Below, piece by piece: positions 1 to 6,067 of a DNA stretch of 6,728 nucleotides. Each line of letters opens with the position of its first letter. Position 1 is the stretch's first letter. A program made the translations under genes and the position numbers. A model generated the notes under the pieces. That model did no database searches, was not told the DNA's origin, and was given only the letters and a program-made list of their open reading frames with translations. Source of the DNA: Thermoplasmatota archaeon (lineage in GTDB: Archaea > Thermoplasmatota > Thermoplasmata > RBG-16-68-12 > JAJISG01); contig JAJISG010000255.1 of the NCBI GenBank assembly GCA_022848835.1, positions 1-6,728 of the forward strand, given 5' to 3'.

Positions 1-203
1 TAGATGGTGGATAGATGGGCCCGCTTCCCCCTCAATCCAATCACGATCTCCATCAAGTTTTCCAGGTCGTAGTACTTCGTCAGCTGCCTATATCTTCCCA
101 CAGTCTTGGTGGAGACATTGAACTTCTGGGCAACCTCATCATTGCTCAATCCCTGTTCAAAGGCCTTGAAGTACTCATAGGCACGCTTTCCAGTACGAAT
201 CAC
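1..203 (-). CDS. Small helix-turn-helix protein, N-terminal 67 codons, truncated by left window edge
   Basis: An open frame runs from GTG (201-203) to the window edge without a stop. The visible protein starts MIRTGKRAYEYFKAFEQGLS. Residues 19-41 (LSNDEVAQKFNVSTKTVGRY, then RQL) have the shape of a helix-turn-helix: a first helix around DEVAQKF, a turn at NVS, and a recognition helix STKTVGRYRQL, as in LuxR/sigma-4-like or transposase-like DNA-binding units. A basic stretch (RGKRAH) follows near residue 58. GTG is chosen because an in-frame TAG lies five codons upstream and a strong Shine-Dalgarno-like run sits at 209-216. The gene is downstream of hutU on the same strand but has its own TATA box at 303-312. 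Its base composition is lower in GC (57 of 120 at 61-180) than hutU (41 of 60 at 541-600), so it may be a more recent arrival. DNA binding is inferred; family and target are not identified. A mobile-element protein remains possible because the C-terminus is unseen. Confidence 0.72.
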   Translation of the reverse strand, partial: MIRTGKRAYEYFKAFEQGLSNDEVAQKFNVSTKTVGRYRQLTKYYDLENLMEIVIGLRGKRAHLSTI

Positions 204-208
204 CCATG

Positions 209-216
209 CACCCCCC
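209..216 (-). promoter_or_regulatory. Ribosome binding site deciding the GTG start of the HTH gene
   Basis: On the minus strand the bases read GGGGGGTG, five bases before the GTG at 203. This can pair, allowing one G-U wobble, with the CACCTCC tail of archaeal 16S rRNA. It supports the GTG start over the out-of-frame ATG a few bases upstream, which opens only a ten-codon frame. Confidence 0.6.
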
Positions 217-228
217 TATCGCTACAGT

Positions 229-268
229 CCTGACGGGACCGCCAGGCTCCTCCCTCATGGTGGGAGGA
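229..268 (-). promoter_or_regulatory. Two adjacent hairpins in the leader of the HTH gene
   Basis: On the minus strand, TCCTCCC (268-262) and GGGAGGA (254-248) form a perfect 7-base-pair stem with a 7-base loop. One base further on, CCTGGCGG (246-239) and CCGTCAGG (236-229) form a second stem of 8 pairs, one of them G-U. In the complementary plus-strand RNA that pair would be an A-C mismatch, so the second hairpin favours a minus-strand RNA. Both lie between the TATA box (303-312) and the ribosome binding site (209-216) of the HTH gene. This suggests a structured 5' leader of roughly 80 bases. No known riboswitch class is recognised. A DNA operator or chance folding in GC-rich sequence are the alternatives. 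Confidence 0.45.
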
Positions 269-302
269 TTTCTAACCTCAGAGATGGAGAGTATTGACAA
301 CA

Positions 303-312
303 CTATAAATAT
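303..312 (-). promoter_or_regulatory. TATA box for the left-edge HTH gene
   Basis: The minus strand reads ATATTTATAG, preceded by the purine-rich GGCGAGAC that could serve as a BRE (TFB site). It is the most AT-rich spot in the gap after hutU. Archaeal initiation about 25 bases downstream would place the RNA start near 281 and leave a leader of roughly 78 bases before the GTG, unlike the leaderless genes elsewhere in this window. Confidence 0.55.
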
Positions 313-338
313 GTCTCGCCGGACGCTCTCTCGATTCC

Positions 339-1997
339 TCATTGCGCCCTGTCTTTCCCATACTTCATGGGAATTCGGAGCCCCTTAAGACGGGCGAACT
401 CCACCGCCTTCTCATAGCCCGCATCGGCATGGCGTAGGATGCCAAGGCCAGGATCGGCATTGAAAACCCTCTCTATTCGCCATGAGGCGTCCTCGGTCCC
501 ATCGGCAACCACCGTCATCCCTGCGTGGATCGAGTAGCCGATGCCCACACCGCCCCCGCTGTGGATGGCTACAAGGTCCGCCCCCGAGGCTGTGTTCAGC
601 AGTGCGTTGAGGAGAGGCCAGTCCGCCACTGCATCGGAGCCATCCTTCATCCCCTCCGTCTCCCGAGTAGGAGATGCAACGGAGCCGCTATCGAGGTGGT
701 CCCTGGTGATGACGATGGGCCCGCGGAGCTGACCCTCGGCTACCATCCTGTTGATGTGAGATGCGAAGAGGCTCCTCTCCCCATAGCCGAGCCAGCAAAC
801 CCTCGCCGGCAATCCCTCCCAGGGCAGGTGCGCCTCTGCCAACCTGATCCAACGGGTCAGCTGCTCGTTCTTAGGGAAGAGCTCGAGCACTCCCTTGTCG
901 GTCTCCAAGATGTCCTGGGGATCTCCCGAGACAGCGACCCAACGGAAGGGACCTCGACCCTCGCAGAACATGGGTCGGATGTAGAGCTTGACGAAGCCCT
1001 CGAAGGCGAAAGCGTCCTCCAACCCCGCGGCCCTAGCCTGACCTCGTATGTTGTTTCCGTACTCAAACACGACCGATCCCTGTTTCTTCATGGCCAGCAT
1101 CGCGCGAACGTGCTCCACGATGGAACTCTCCGACCTTTTGAGGTACTCATCAGGGTCAGACTCGCGCAGCTCCACCGCTTCCTCCATGCCGATCCCGGCC
1201 GGGATGTAGCCATCTAGAGGGTCATGGGCAGATGTCTGGTCCGTCATCACGTCTGGCCGGAATCCCAGCTTAACCAGCTCTGGATGGACCTCGGCACAGT
1301 TGCCCACAAGAGCCACGGAATGTGGTTCCTGCTCCTCTACCGCATTCTTGACCATCTCCAACGCCTCACCCAGATCCTCCGTTGTCTCTTGGCAGTACCC
1401 GGCCTTGACCCTGCGCTGAATCCTCTCCTCATCCACCTCCACATCGAGGCAGATACCCTCGTTCATGGTGACGGCTAGTGGTTGTGCGCCTCCCATGCCG
1501 CCCATGCCGCCAGTGAGGACTACCCTGCTGCGGAGAGATCCTCCGAAGTGCTGTCTGGCGCATGCTGCAAAGGTCTCGTAGGTGCCCTGGATGATTCCCT
1601 GGGTGCCGATATAGGCCCATGATCCTGCGGTCATCTGACCGAACATCATGAGCCCCAGACGATCTAGATGTCGGAAGTGTTCCCAGGTAGCCCACTGGGG
1701 GACCAGGTTGGAGTTGGCGATCAGAACCCTGGGCGCCCGGTTATGGGTCTGGAAGATGCCCACAGGCCTGCCTGATTGAATCAGAAGGGTCTCATCCTCC
1801 TCCAGATTCCGCAGAGTGTCCATGATGCTGTGAAGGGCCTCCGGGTCTCTAGCGACCTTCCCCGTCCCACCGTATATGATGAGCTCTTCAGGTTTTTCGG
1901 CGTTCTCCAGACTGTTCTCGAGCATTCTGAGGAGGGCTTCCTGGCGCCAACCATTGCACCTGAGCTTGGGGCCTCTTGCTGCCTTTATCCGGGACAT
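339..1997 (-). CDS. hutU: Urocanate hydratase (urocanase)
   Basis: This is the second enzyme of histidine degradation: it adds water to urocanate to give 4-imidazolone-5-propionate, using tightly bound NAD+ as an electrophile, in the cytoplasm. The 552-residue protein has the usual family length of about 550. Recognised family segments include [11 protein letters not shown] (42-52), [10 protein letters not shown] (76-85), [12 protein letters not shown] (97-108), [14 protein letters not shown] (129-142), the glycine-rich [11 protein letters not shown] (163-173), [15 protein letters not shown] (247-261), [11 protein letters not shown] (311-321) and [14 protein letters not shown] (395-408). C401 in that last segment matches the essential cysteine of the urocanase signature, and [13 protein letters not shown] (431-443) follows. 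All look intact. ATG is preceded by GGTGG four bases upstream. The gene is third in line after ftcD and fchA, 57 bases behind the latter, so the operon covers steps on both sides of HutI, which is not in the window. Identification is firm. Confidence 0.97.
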   Translation of the reverse strand: MSRIKAARGPKLRCNGWRQEALLRMLENSLENAEKPEELIIYGGTGKVARDPEALHSIMDTLRNLEEDETLLIQSGRPVGIFQTHNRAPRVLIANSNLVPQWATWEHFRHLDRLGLMMFGQMTAGSWAYIGTQGIIQGTYETFAACARQHFGGSLRSRVVLTGGMGGMGGAQPLAVTMNEGICLDVEVDEERIQRRVKAGYCQETTEDLGEALEMVKNAVEEQEPHSVALVGNCAEVHPELVKLGFRPDVMTDQTSAHDPLDGYIPAGIGMEEAVELRESDPDEYLKRSESSIVEHVRAMLAMKKQGSVVFEYGNNIRGQARAAGLEDAFAFEGFVKLYIRPMFCEGRGPFRWVAVSGDPQDILETDKGVLELFPKNEQLTRWIRLAEAHLPWEGLPARVCWLGYGERSLFASHINRMVAEGQLRGPIVITRDHLDSGSVASPTRETEGMKDGSDAVADWPLLNALLNTASGADLVAIHSGGGVGIGYSIHAGMTVVADGTEDASWRIERVFNADPGLGILRHADAGYEKAVEFARLKGLRIPMKYGKDRAQ

Positions 1998-2001
1998 GGG
2001 T

Positions 2002-2006
2002 CCACC
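2002..2006 (-). promoter_or_regulatory. Ribosome binding site of hutU
   Basis: The minus strand reads GGTGG, four bases before the hutU ATG (1995-1997). It fits translation from an internal position of a polycistronic message. An AT-rich CATTTATC about 38 bases before the ATG could be a weak internal TATA box giving a very short leader, but I would not rely on it. Confidence 0.5.
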
Positions 2007-2054
2007 AGAGCTGGAAGGTGACAGACCGATAAATGATTTCTGGCTGCCGCTGTT

Positions 2055-2684
2055 CTAGAGTCTCTCGTCAATTACGGTAAGGGAGCGGGTGTGGAGCTTC
2101 TCTACTTCATGGCTCATCGCCTCGAGCCTGCTCCTCCTCTTAGCCACATAATCGGCTGACTTGATGGAGGAGAGGTTGATCTCCACGTTCAGCCTGGCGC
2201 CACGGAAGGCTGCAAGCGCAAGATGGGCGGCGACTCCGGCATCTGAGAGGGCGTTCACATTCCCTTTGGTGGCGACCTGTTGGGCGACTCGAAGGAGGTC
2301 CAGACTTCGCTCGCTCGTCTCCATAGGCACCTCGGCCGCATCGCGGAGGGCCTGCTGAAGGGCCCTACCCCTCTCCTCCTTCGCCTCAGGGGTGGAGCGA
2401 TCCATCCTCAATGCCTCTATCACAGTATCGTATGCCTGTGCATCCTCGACGGCCAAGGCCTGAAGGCGATCTCGCAGCCGTTCTGAATCCTTCAAGAGCT
2501 GCTCCATCTCCTCCTCGACCTCCTCATAGCTCTTCTTGCCGATGGTCAGCCTGCATACCATCGATGTGAGACCCGCGGCGAGAGCACCAGTCACGGCGGC
2601 CACGCTGCCCCCGCCGGGAGTCGGTTTATTGGAGGCCACATCTTCAATGAAAGACCTCAAAGGGGTCTCAATGTCTACTCCCAC
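2055..2684 (-). CDS. fchA: Formiminotetrahydrofolate cyclodeaminase / methenyl-THF cyclohydrolase family protein (stand-alone)
   Basis: The 209-residue protein matches the cyclodeaminase half of animal FTCD and bacterial FchA (family FTCD_C, about 200 residues, all-helical). In this context it should remove ammonia from 5-formimino-THF to give 5,10-methenyl-THF. Visible family marks are the N-terminal turn PTPGGGSVAA (21-30), an acidic helix with AVEDAQAYDTVIEAL (78-92), KGNVNALSDAGVAAHLA (140-156) and the near-C-terminal NVEINLSSI (166-174). The start is GTG at 2682-2684, overlapping the end of the formiminotransferase gene by 10 bases in another frame, with a purine-rich ribosome site at 2687-2696. 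This overlap and the shared pathway argue strongly for translational coupling. FchA of serine-cycle bacteria hydrolyses methenyl-THF; pairing with ftcD and hutU makes cyclodeaminase the better call, though both activities may be present. Confidence 0.92.
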   Translation of the reverse strand: MGVDIETPLRSFIEDVASNKPTPGGGSVAAVTGALAAGLTSMVCRLTIGKKSYEEVEEEMEQLLKDSERLRDRLQALAVEDAQAYDTVIEALRMDRSTPEAKEERGRALQQALRDAAEVPMETSERSLDLLRVAQQVATKGNVNALSDAGVAAHLALAAFRGARLNVEINLSSIKSADYVAKRRSRLEAMSHEVEKLHTRSLTVIDERL

Positions 2685-3574
2685 AATCTCCTCTCCAAGA
2701 TCTGGCCCCTGCTGAACTCCTGAAGCTGTAGGTAGTGCTCAGCGCAGTCCAGCAGGGCGTCCAGGGGGATGAGTCCGACCACCTCGCTGCTCTCTATGGG
2801 GATGCCCGCTGCCTCCGCCTCCTCCCGAATGGCCTCGAAGACCCTCGGGATGGCGGTCACGCGAAAGTTGAGAAGGTTCATGGAGACCTGCACCAGGCCT
2901 CGGTCCTCCAGCCTGAAACCCTTGGCCTGGATCTCAGGGAAGCCACCGCTGCTGGCCCGAATTCCCTTCGCGATCCTCTTGGCGAGATCTAGGTCATCAG
3001 TGCGCAGGTTTACGTTGTAGGCAATGAGGGGGCCGCGGGCACCGACCACGGTTGCTCCAGCGGTCGGGTGGATCCTGGGTTCCCCCACCTCCGGCGCCCT
3101 CTCAGGTCTCACCCCCATCTCCTTTTTCAGGGCCTCGAACTCGCCCTTGCGGATTTTGGGGAGGAGTCGCCTCTCGGGCTTGAGGGCGGCCTCGGCGTAG
3201 AAGTAGACTGGGACCTCGAGTTCCTTCCAAATCCTCTCCCCTAGTTCGTGGGCCAGCCGGACGCACTCCTCCATGGAGATGTTGGATATCGGGATGAAGG
3301 GGATCACGTCGGCGGCCCCGATGCGTGGATGCTCTCCTTCGTGTAGGTTGAGATCGATGAGCTCCACGGCCTTGGCTACGCTGCGAAAGGCGGCTTCCTG
3401 GACGACCGCGGGTTCCCCGATGAACGTGAGGACCGCCCTGTTGTGACTGGCATCCATCTCCACGTCCAGGATACGGACTCCATCCACCTCTCGCACTGCC
3501 GAGGCGATGTCCTCCACCACCTCCTTCTTGCGACCCTCACTGAAGTTGGGGACGCACTCCACAATCTGGGCCAC
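2675..3574 (-). CDS. ftcD: Glutamate formiminotransferase (FTCD N-terminal type, stand-alone)
   Basis: This enzyme moves the formimino group of N-formimino-L-glutamate to tetrahydrofolate, releasing glutamate, the last carbon-chain step of the folate-linked histidine pathway. The 299-residue protein covers both halves of the formiminotransferase domain. The N-terminal half holds CVPNFSEG (7-14) and EHPRIGAADVIPFIPI (81-96). H82 in it sits at the same number as the catalytic His82 of pig FTCD. The C-terminal half holds GARGPLIAYNVNL (178-190), SSGGFPEIQAKGF (208-220), VQVSMNLLNF (228-237) and SSEVVGLIP (262-270). The start is GTG at 3572-3574; a TTAAG box lies 30 bases upstream, so the message is probably leaderless and begins the three-gene operon. 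In animals this domain is fused to the cyclodeaminase, while here the two are separate, overlapping genes. Identification is firm; the folate type used in vivo is inferred. Confidence 0.95.
   Translation of the reverse strand: MAQIVECVPNFSEGRKKEVVEDIASAVREVDGVRILDVEMDASHNRAVLTFIGEPAVVQEAAFRSVAKAVELIDLNLHEGEHPRIGAADVIPFIPISNISMEECVRLAHELGERIWKELEVPVYFYAEAALKPERRLLPKIRKGEFEALKKEMGVRPERAPEVGEPRIHPTAGATVVGARGPLIAYNVNLRTDDLDLAKRIAKGIRASSGGFPEIQAKGFRLEDRGLVQVSMNLLNFRVTAIPRVFEAIREEAEAAGIPIESSEVVGLIPLDALLDCAEHYLQLQEFSRGQILERRLWE
2687..2696 (-). promoter_or_regulatory. Ribosome binding site of fchA inside ftcD
   Basis: The minus strand reads GGAGAGGAGA, ending two bases before the GTG of fchA. It lies within the last codons of the formiminotransferase gene and decides the GTG start, since no ATG is nearby. 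Confidence 0.65.
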
Positions 3575-3597
3575 GCGATTTAATCAGGGAGAGGGCC

Positions 3598-3607
3598 TAC
3601 TTAAGGA
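3598..3607 (-). promoter_or_regulatory. TATA-like promoter of the ftcD-fchA-hutU operon
   Basis: The minus strand reads ATCCTTAAGTA around this site, preceded by CCCGAAT as a possible BRE. The T of TTAAG is exactly 30 bases before the GTG of ftcD, so initiation would fall at or next to the start codon. No ribosome binding site is visible before that GTG, consistent with a leaderless message. Confidence 0.55.
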
Positions 3608-3701
3608 TATTCGGGACCTGACAGCCATTGCGGCCTTCGGTTTCCGAGGATGTCCACGGAAAAGGGCTTCATTGACTCTCTGATGACCTGTCAACTGGAC
3701 C

Positions 3702-4301
3702 TTACGCAGCGTCCCTGATTTTTCGATATTTCTCCCGATAGAGATTAGCGCAGCTCGTGCAGCACAGGTAGTGGTATCGATCATCCAGGCGCAGCTTAAT
3801 GGGCTTCTCTGTGATCTTTTTCCCACAGTAGAAGCAGTCAACAGCCAGCGAGACGCCGTCCTTGATGAGGGCTGGGAATTCATCCTTGTGGGTTTCGAGG
3901 AGGGCATAGTCCTCATATTCGACGATGCCCACCAGACCCGATACCCACTTGAGAAAGTCCTGCATCTCCTCGACACCCATAAATACGGCTCTGACGAGGA
4001 GGTTGAGGCGGCTGATCAGGTGCAGCTGACGGACCTCCTCCATCGCCGAGAGTTCTCCCACCACATCCCTCAAGGCTCCCTGTTCCACTCTAACACGGAT
4101 GAAGAGGGTCTGGCCGCCCAGCTTCTCGGGCCGAACCACTGCTCGATAACCATCGAGGACGCCGAGCACCTCGAGCTCCTTCACTCGAGCGCTGATGGTC
4201 GGGGTGCTGACTCCCAGTTTGCCGGCGATCTTTCGAAAGGAGGCCCGGCCATCCTCCATGAGGGCGCGCAGGATTCTCAGATCCAAGCTTTCCAGCTTCA
4301 C
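3702..4301 (-). CDS. Lrp/AsnC-family regulator with C-terminal TRASH metal-binding domain
   Basis: With the GTG start at 4299-4301 the protein has 199 residues. Residues 1-50 (MKLESLDLRILRALMEDGRA, then FRKIAGKLGVSTPTISARVK) form the typical Lrp/AsnC winged helix-turn-helix. Residues about 54-137 have the length and strand-helix pattern of the Lrp ligand-binding/oligomerisation domain. Residues 156-193 carry C156-x2-C159-x20-C180-x3-C184 with an extra C181, the TRASH pattern predicted to bind copper or other soft metals and found in archaeal copper regulators such as CopR/CopT. It is expected to bind DNA in the cytoplasm and respond to metal, possibly also to a small ligand. The frame can be extended upstream to TTG at 4310, but a TATA-like box 29-30 bases before the GTG, and the usual Lrp opening MKLxxLDxxIL, favour GTG. 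It is divergent from proS and lies 127 bases upstream of the histidine operon on the same strand. No copper exporter or chaperone is in the window, so its target is open. Confidence 0.88.
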   Translation of the reverse strand: MKLESLDLRILRALMEDGRASFRKIAGKLGVSTPTISARVKELEVLGVLDGYRAVVRPEKLGGQTLFIRVRVEQGALRDVVGELSAMEEVRQLHLISRLNLLVRAVFMGVEEMQDFLKWVSGLVGIVEYEDYALLETHKDEFPALIKDGVSLAVDCFYCGKKITEKPIKLRLDDRYHYLCCTSCANLYREKYRKIRDAA

Positions 4302-4325
4302 AGACAACAATATGGGAGCGCATCA

Positions 4326-4336
4326 CTTAAAGTTTG
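4326..4336 (-). promoter_or_regulatory. BRE/TATA promoter of the Lrp-TRASH gene
   Basis: The minus strand reads CAAACTTTAAG. The TTTAAG begins 30 bases before the GTG at 4301, placing initiation at the start codon, and no ribosome site precedes it. The CAAAC part recurs before the proS and small-membrane-protein boxes and may be the BRE. Confidence 0.55.
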
Positions 4337-4415
4337 TCAATTTTCACACCCATACACCAAACGAGTGTTAAGACCTCTTCCTAGCTCCTCCGCATGTGCC
4401 TGGGGCTCAAGCTCA

Positions 4416-4431
4416 CCAAACTTCTTTTAAG
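4416..4431 (+). promoter_or_regulatory. BRE/TATA promoter of proS
   Basis: The plus strand reads CCAAACTTCTTTTAAG. The TTAAG (4427-4431) begins exactly 30 bases before the proS ATG at 4457, and no purine-rich ribosome site lies between. This points to a leaderless transcript and supports ATG 4457 over the in-frame ATG at 4394. The box mirrors that of the divergent Lrp gene about 93 bases away. Confidence 0.6.
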
Positions 4432-4456
4432 AGCCTGGATTATCGTCTATTCTCTG

Positions 4457-5860
4457 ATGGAGAAGCAGAGGGATTTCAGCGAGTGGTACATCCAATCCAT
4501 CGACAACGCTGGCATGGTGGACAAGCGGTACCCGATCAAGGGGATGAATGTCTGGACCCCCTACGGCCTCAGGATTGCGAGGTTGATGAACAGCTACATG
4601 CGGGAGGAGATGTCCAGAACGCACCATGAGGAGGTCCTCTTCCCAGTCCTCGTCCCGGAGGACCAGTTTCTGAAGGAGGCAGACCACATCAAGGGCTTTG
4701 AGGAGAACGTCTACTGGGTGACCCATGGAGGTCTCAAACCCCTGGATGTCCGCCTTCTCCTCCGGCCCACCAGCGAGACAGCCATGTACTCCCTATTCTC
4801 CCTATGGGTCCGGTCTCACACCGACCTCCCTCTCAAGGTCTACCAGATAGTGAGCGTTTTCCGCTACGAGACCAGGCAGACCAGGACCTTCCTGCGAGTG
4901 CGCGAGCTCTCCTTCTTCTTCGAGTCTCACACGTGCCATGTCGACCAGGAGGACGCAGAGAGGCAGATCGAAGAGGACCTGAAGATATGGAAGAACCTGG
5001 CCCACAAGTTCGCCCTCCCGTACCTCCTGAACAAGAGGCCGGACTGGGACAAGTTCCCGGGGGCCCACTACTCCGTCGTCCCGGACACCTACGTGGCAGC
5101 CGCCGGGAGAGCCCTTCAGATGGCCAGCATGCACCATTACAGGGACAACTTCTCCAAGGTGTACGACATCACCTTCGAGGACTCTGAGGGCCAGCGAAGA
5201 AACGTCCACCAGACCACCTATGGCATGAGCGAGAGAATCCTGGGTGCTATAGTGGCCATTCACGGAGATGATCTGGGAATCGTCCTGCCTCCGGATGTGG
5301 CCCCCATCCAGGTCGTCATCATCCCCATCCTCGCCAAGGGTCAGAAAGCTCGAGTCACGAAGGAAGCGAGGGCCTTCTATCGGGAGTTAGCAGAGGCGGT
5401 CCGATCCGAACTCGACTCTCGGAACATGAGACCAGGTCCCAAGTTCTACGAGTGGGAACGTAAAGGCGTACCCTTGCGGGTGGAGATCGGCGTGGAGGAG
5501 ATTGAGGGAGGGCACATCACGCTGTGCCGCCGTGACACTGGCCGAAGGAGGAGGGTGAAACGAGAGGTAGCCGTCGAGAGGATTGTGTCAGCCTTGAGAA
5601 GGATTCAGGCAGACATGGAGGCACGTGCCCACAGGGAGATGAAGGAGAACATCCACACCATTGGCGCTTACGACGAGACACCCTCCAAGGGCATCATCAG
5701 GGCCGGCTGGTGCGGCAGGGAGTCCTGCGGTCTCCGGATGGAGGAGAGACTCGATCGCGGCCTTCTCGGGACACCCTTTTTCGGGGAGGATTTCAAGGGC
5801 CACTGTTTGGAGTGTGGTGAGGAAACCACCATGGTGGCCTACGCCGCCAGGTCCTTCTAG
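4457..5860 (+). CDS. proS: Prolyl-tRNA synthetase, archaeal type
   Basis: This class II synthetase charges tRNA-Pro with proline in the cytoplasm. From ATG 4457 the protein has 467 residues, close to the roughly 480 of archaeal ProRS, and its opening (DFSEWYIQSIDNAG, then RYPIKGMNVWTPYG) lines up with my recollection of the Methanothermobacter enzyme. Visible marks are HHEEVLFPVLVPED (56-69), VYWVTHGGL (85-93), RPTSET (103-108), motif 2 around FRYETRQTRTFLRVRE (135-150), motif 3 HGDDLGIVLPP (269-279), the anticodon-binding domain from about VAPIQVVIIPI (281-291) and WERKGVPLRVEIG (333-345), and zinc ligands C419, C424, C450, C453. Two oddities stand out: the proline-pocket segment usually read as GT(S/V)HNLGQ is here ASMHHYRDNF (223-232), and the chain ends in Phe rather than the usual Tyr. 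An in-frame ATG at 4394 would add 21 residues not seen in the family. Its stop overlaps the stop of the convergent gene. Function is well supported, with some chance that this is a divergent second copy. Confidence 0.94.
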   Translation: MEKQRDFSEWYIQSIDNAGMVDKRYPIKGMNVWTPYGLRIARLMNSYMREEMSRTHHEEVLFPVLVPEDQFLKEADHIKGFEENVYWVTHGGLKPLDVRLLLRPTSETAMYSLFSLWVRSHTDLPLKVYQIVSVFRYETRQTRTFLRVRELSFFFESHTCHVDQEDAERQIEEDLKIWKNLAHKFALPYLLNKRPDWDKFPGAHYSVVPDTYVAAAGRALQMASMHHYRDNFSKVYDITFEDSEGQRRNVHQTTYGMSERILGAIVAIHGDDLGIVLPPDVAPIQVVIIPILAKGQKARVTKEARAFYRELAEAVRSELDSRNMRPGPKFYEWERKGVPLRVEIGVEEIEGGHITLCRRDTGRRRRVKREVAVERIVSALRRIQADMEARAHREMKENIHTIGAYDETPSKGIIRAGWCGRESCGLRMEERLDRGLLGTPFFGEDFKGHCLECGEETTMVAYAARSF

Positions 5861-6060
5861 TCGCCTGAATAGAGAAGCATGCCCGTCGCACCGAAGACCA
5901 CCATGATCACCACTAGGGCATAGATGCCCATGTTCTCCGCCTTGAAGATGTTCCAGGCGTTGTAGGCAATCCCCCAGACTAAGTAGAGGAGCACACCTAG
6001 AGAGAGGAGGAAGGCGAAAGCGTAGAATATGACGGTCTTACTGGTGGGCAGCCGAGCCAC
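5857..6060 (-). CDS. Small two-helix membrane protein of unknown function
   Basis: The 67-residue protein begins MARLPTSKTV and has two strongly hydrophobic stretches, about residues 10-33 (VIFYAFAFLLSLGVLLYLVW and on) and 44-64 (MGIYALVVIMVVFGATGMLL), joined by the short loop NAWNIFKAEN. Positive charges at the N-terminus suggest both ends lie in the cytoplasm. I do not recognise a family. The start is GTG at 6058-6060, preceded by AGGTG at 6065-6069 that overlaps the stop codon of the upstream gene, with a TATA-like box 29 bases before it. It lies 7 bases after the membrane-anchored protein gene, which suggests a shared role at the membrane. It converges with proS, both stops sharing one CTAG. 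A genuine gene is likely given the clean membrane pattern and spacing, though such short frames carry risk. Confidence 0.72.
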   Translation of the reverse strand: MARLPTSKTVIFYAFAFLLSLGVLLYLVWGIAYNAWNIFKAENMGIYALVVIMVVFGATGMLLYSGD

Positions 6061-6067
6061 ACTGCAC

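Noticed and set aside
525..1217. 230-codon open frame on the plus strand inside hutU
   Set aside because: It lies antisense to a firmly identified hutU, its product has no recognisable domain, and long shadow frames are expected in GC-rich coding sequence.
1495..1512. Tandem CATGCCGCC repeat in hutU
   Set aside because: It encodes the glycine-rich [11 protein letters not shown] segment expected of urocanases.
3634..3663. Small hairpin (3634-3649) and TTTT run (minus strand, 3660-3663) between the Lrp gene and ftcD as a terminator
   Set aside because: The stem is six pairs with a bulge and the T-run is only four and lies before the hairpin in the direction of transcription, so support is too weak.
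4302..4310. TTG start at 4310 for the Lrp-TRASH protein
   Set aside because: It adds only three residues; the GTG at 4301 fits the promoter spacing and the usual Lrp opening better.
4394..4456. N-terminal extension of proS from ATG 4394
   Set aside because: Family alignment from memory starts near DFSEW, and the TATA-like box at 4425-4431 would lie inside the extension; ATG 4457 is exactly 30 bases after that box.
4802..5263. 153-codon open frame on the minus strand inside proS
   Set aside because: Shadow of proS motif regions; the translation is valine/leucine/glycine-rich without any fold signal.
1003..6024. 14-base match GAAGGCGAAAGCGT near 1003 and near 6011
   Set aside because: Both copies encode AFAF-type stretches in unrelated proteins; a single short match is not a repeat family.
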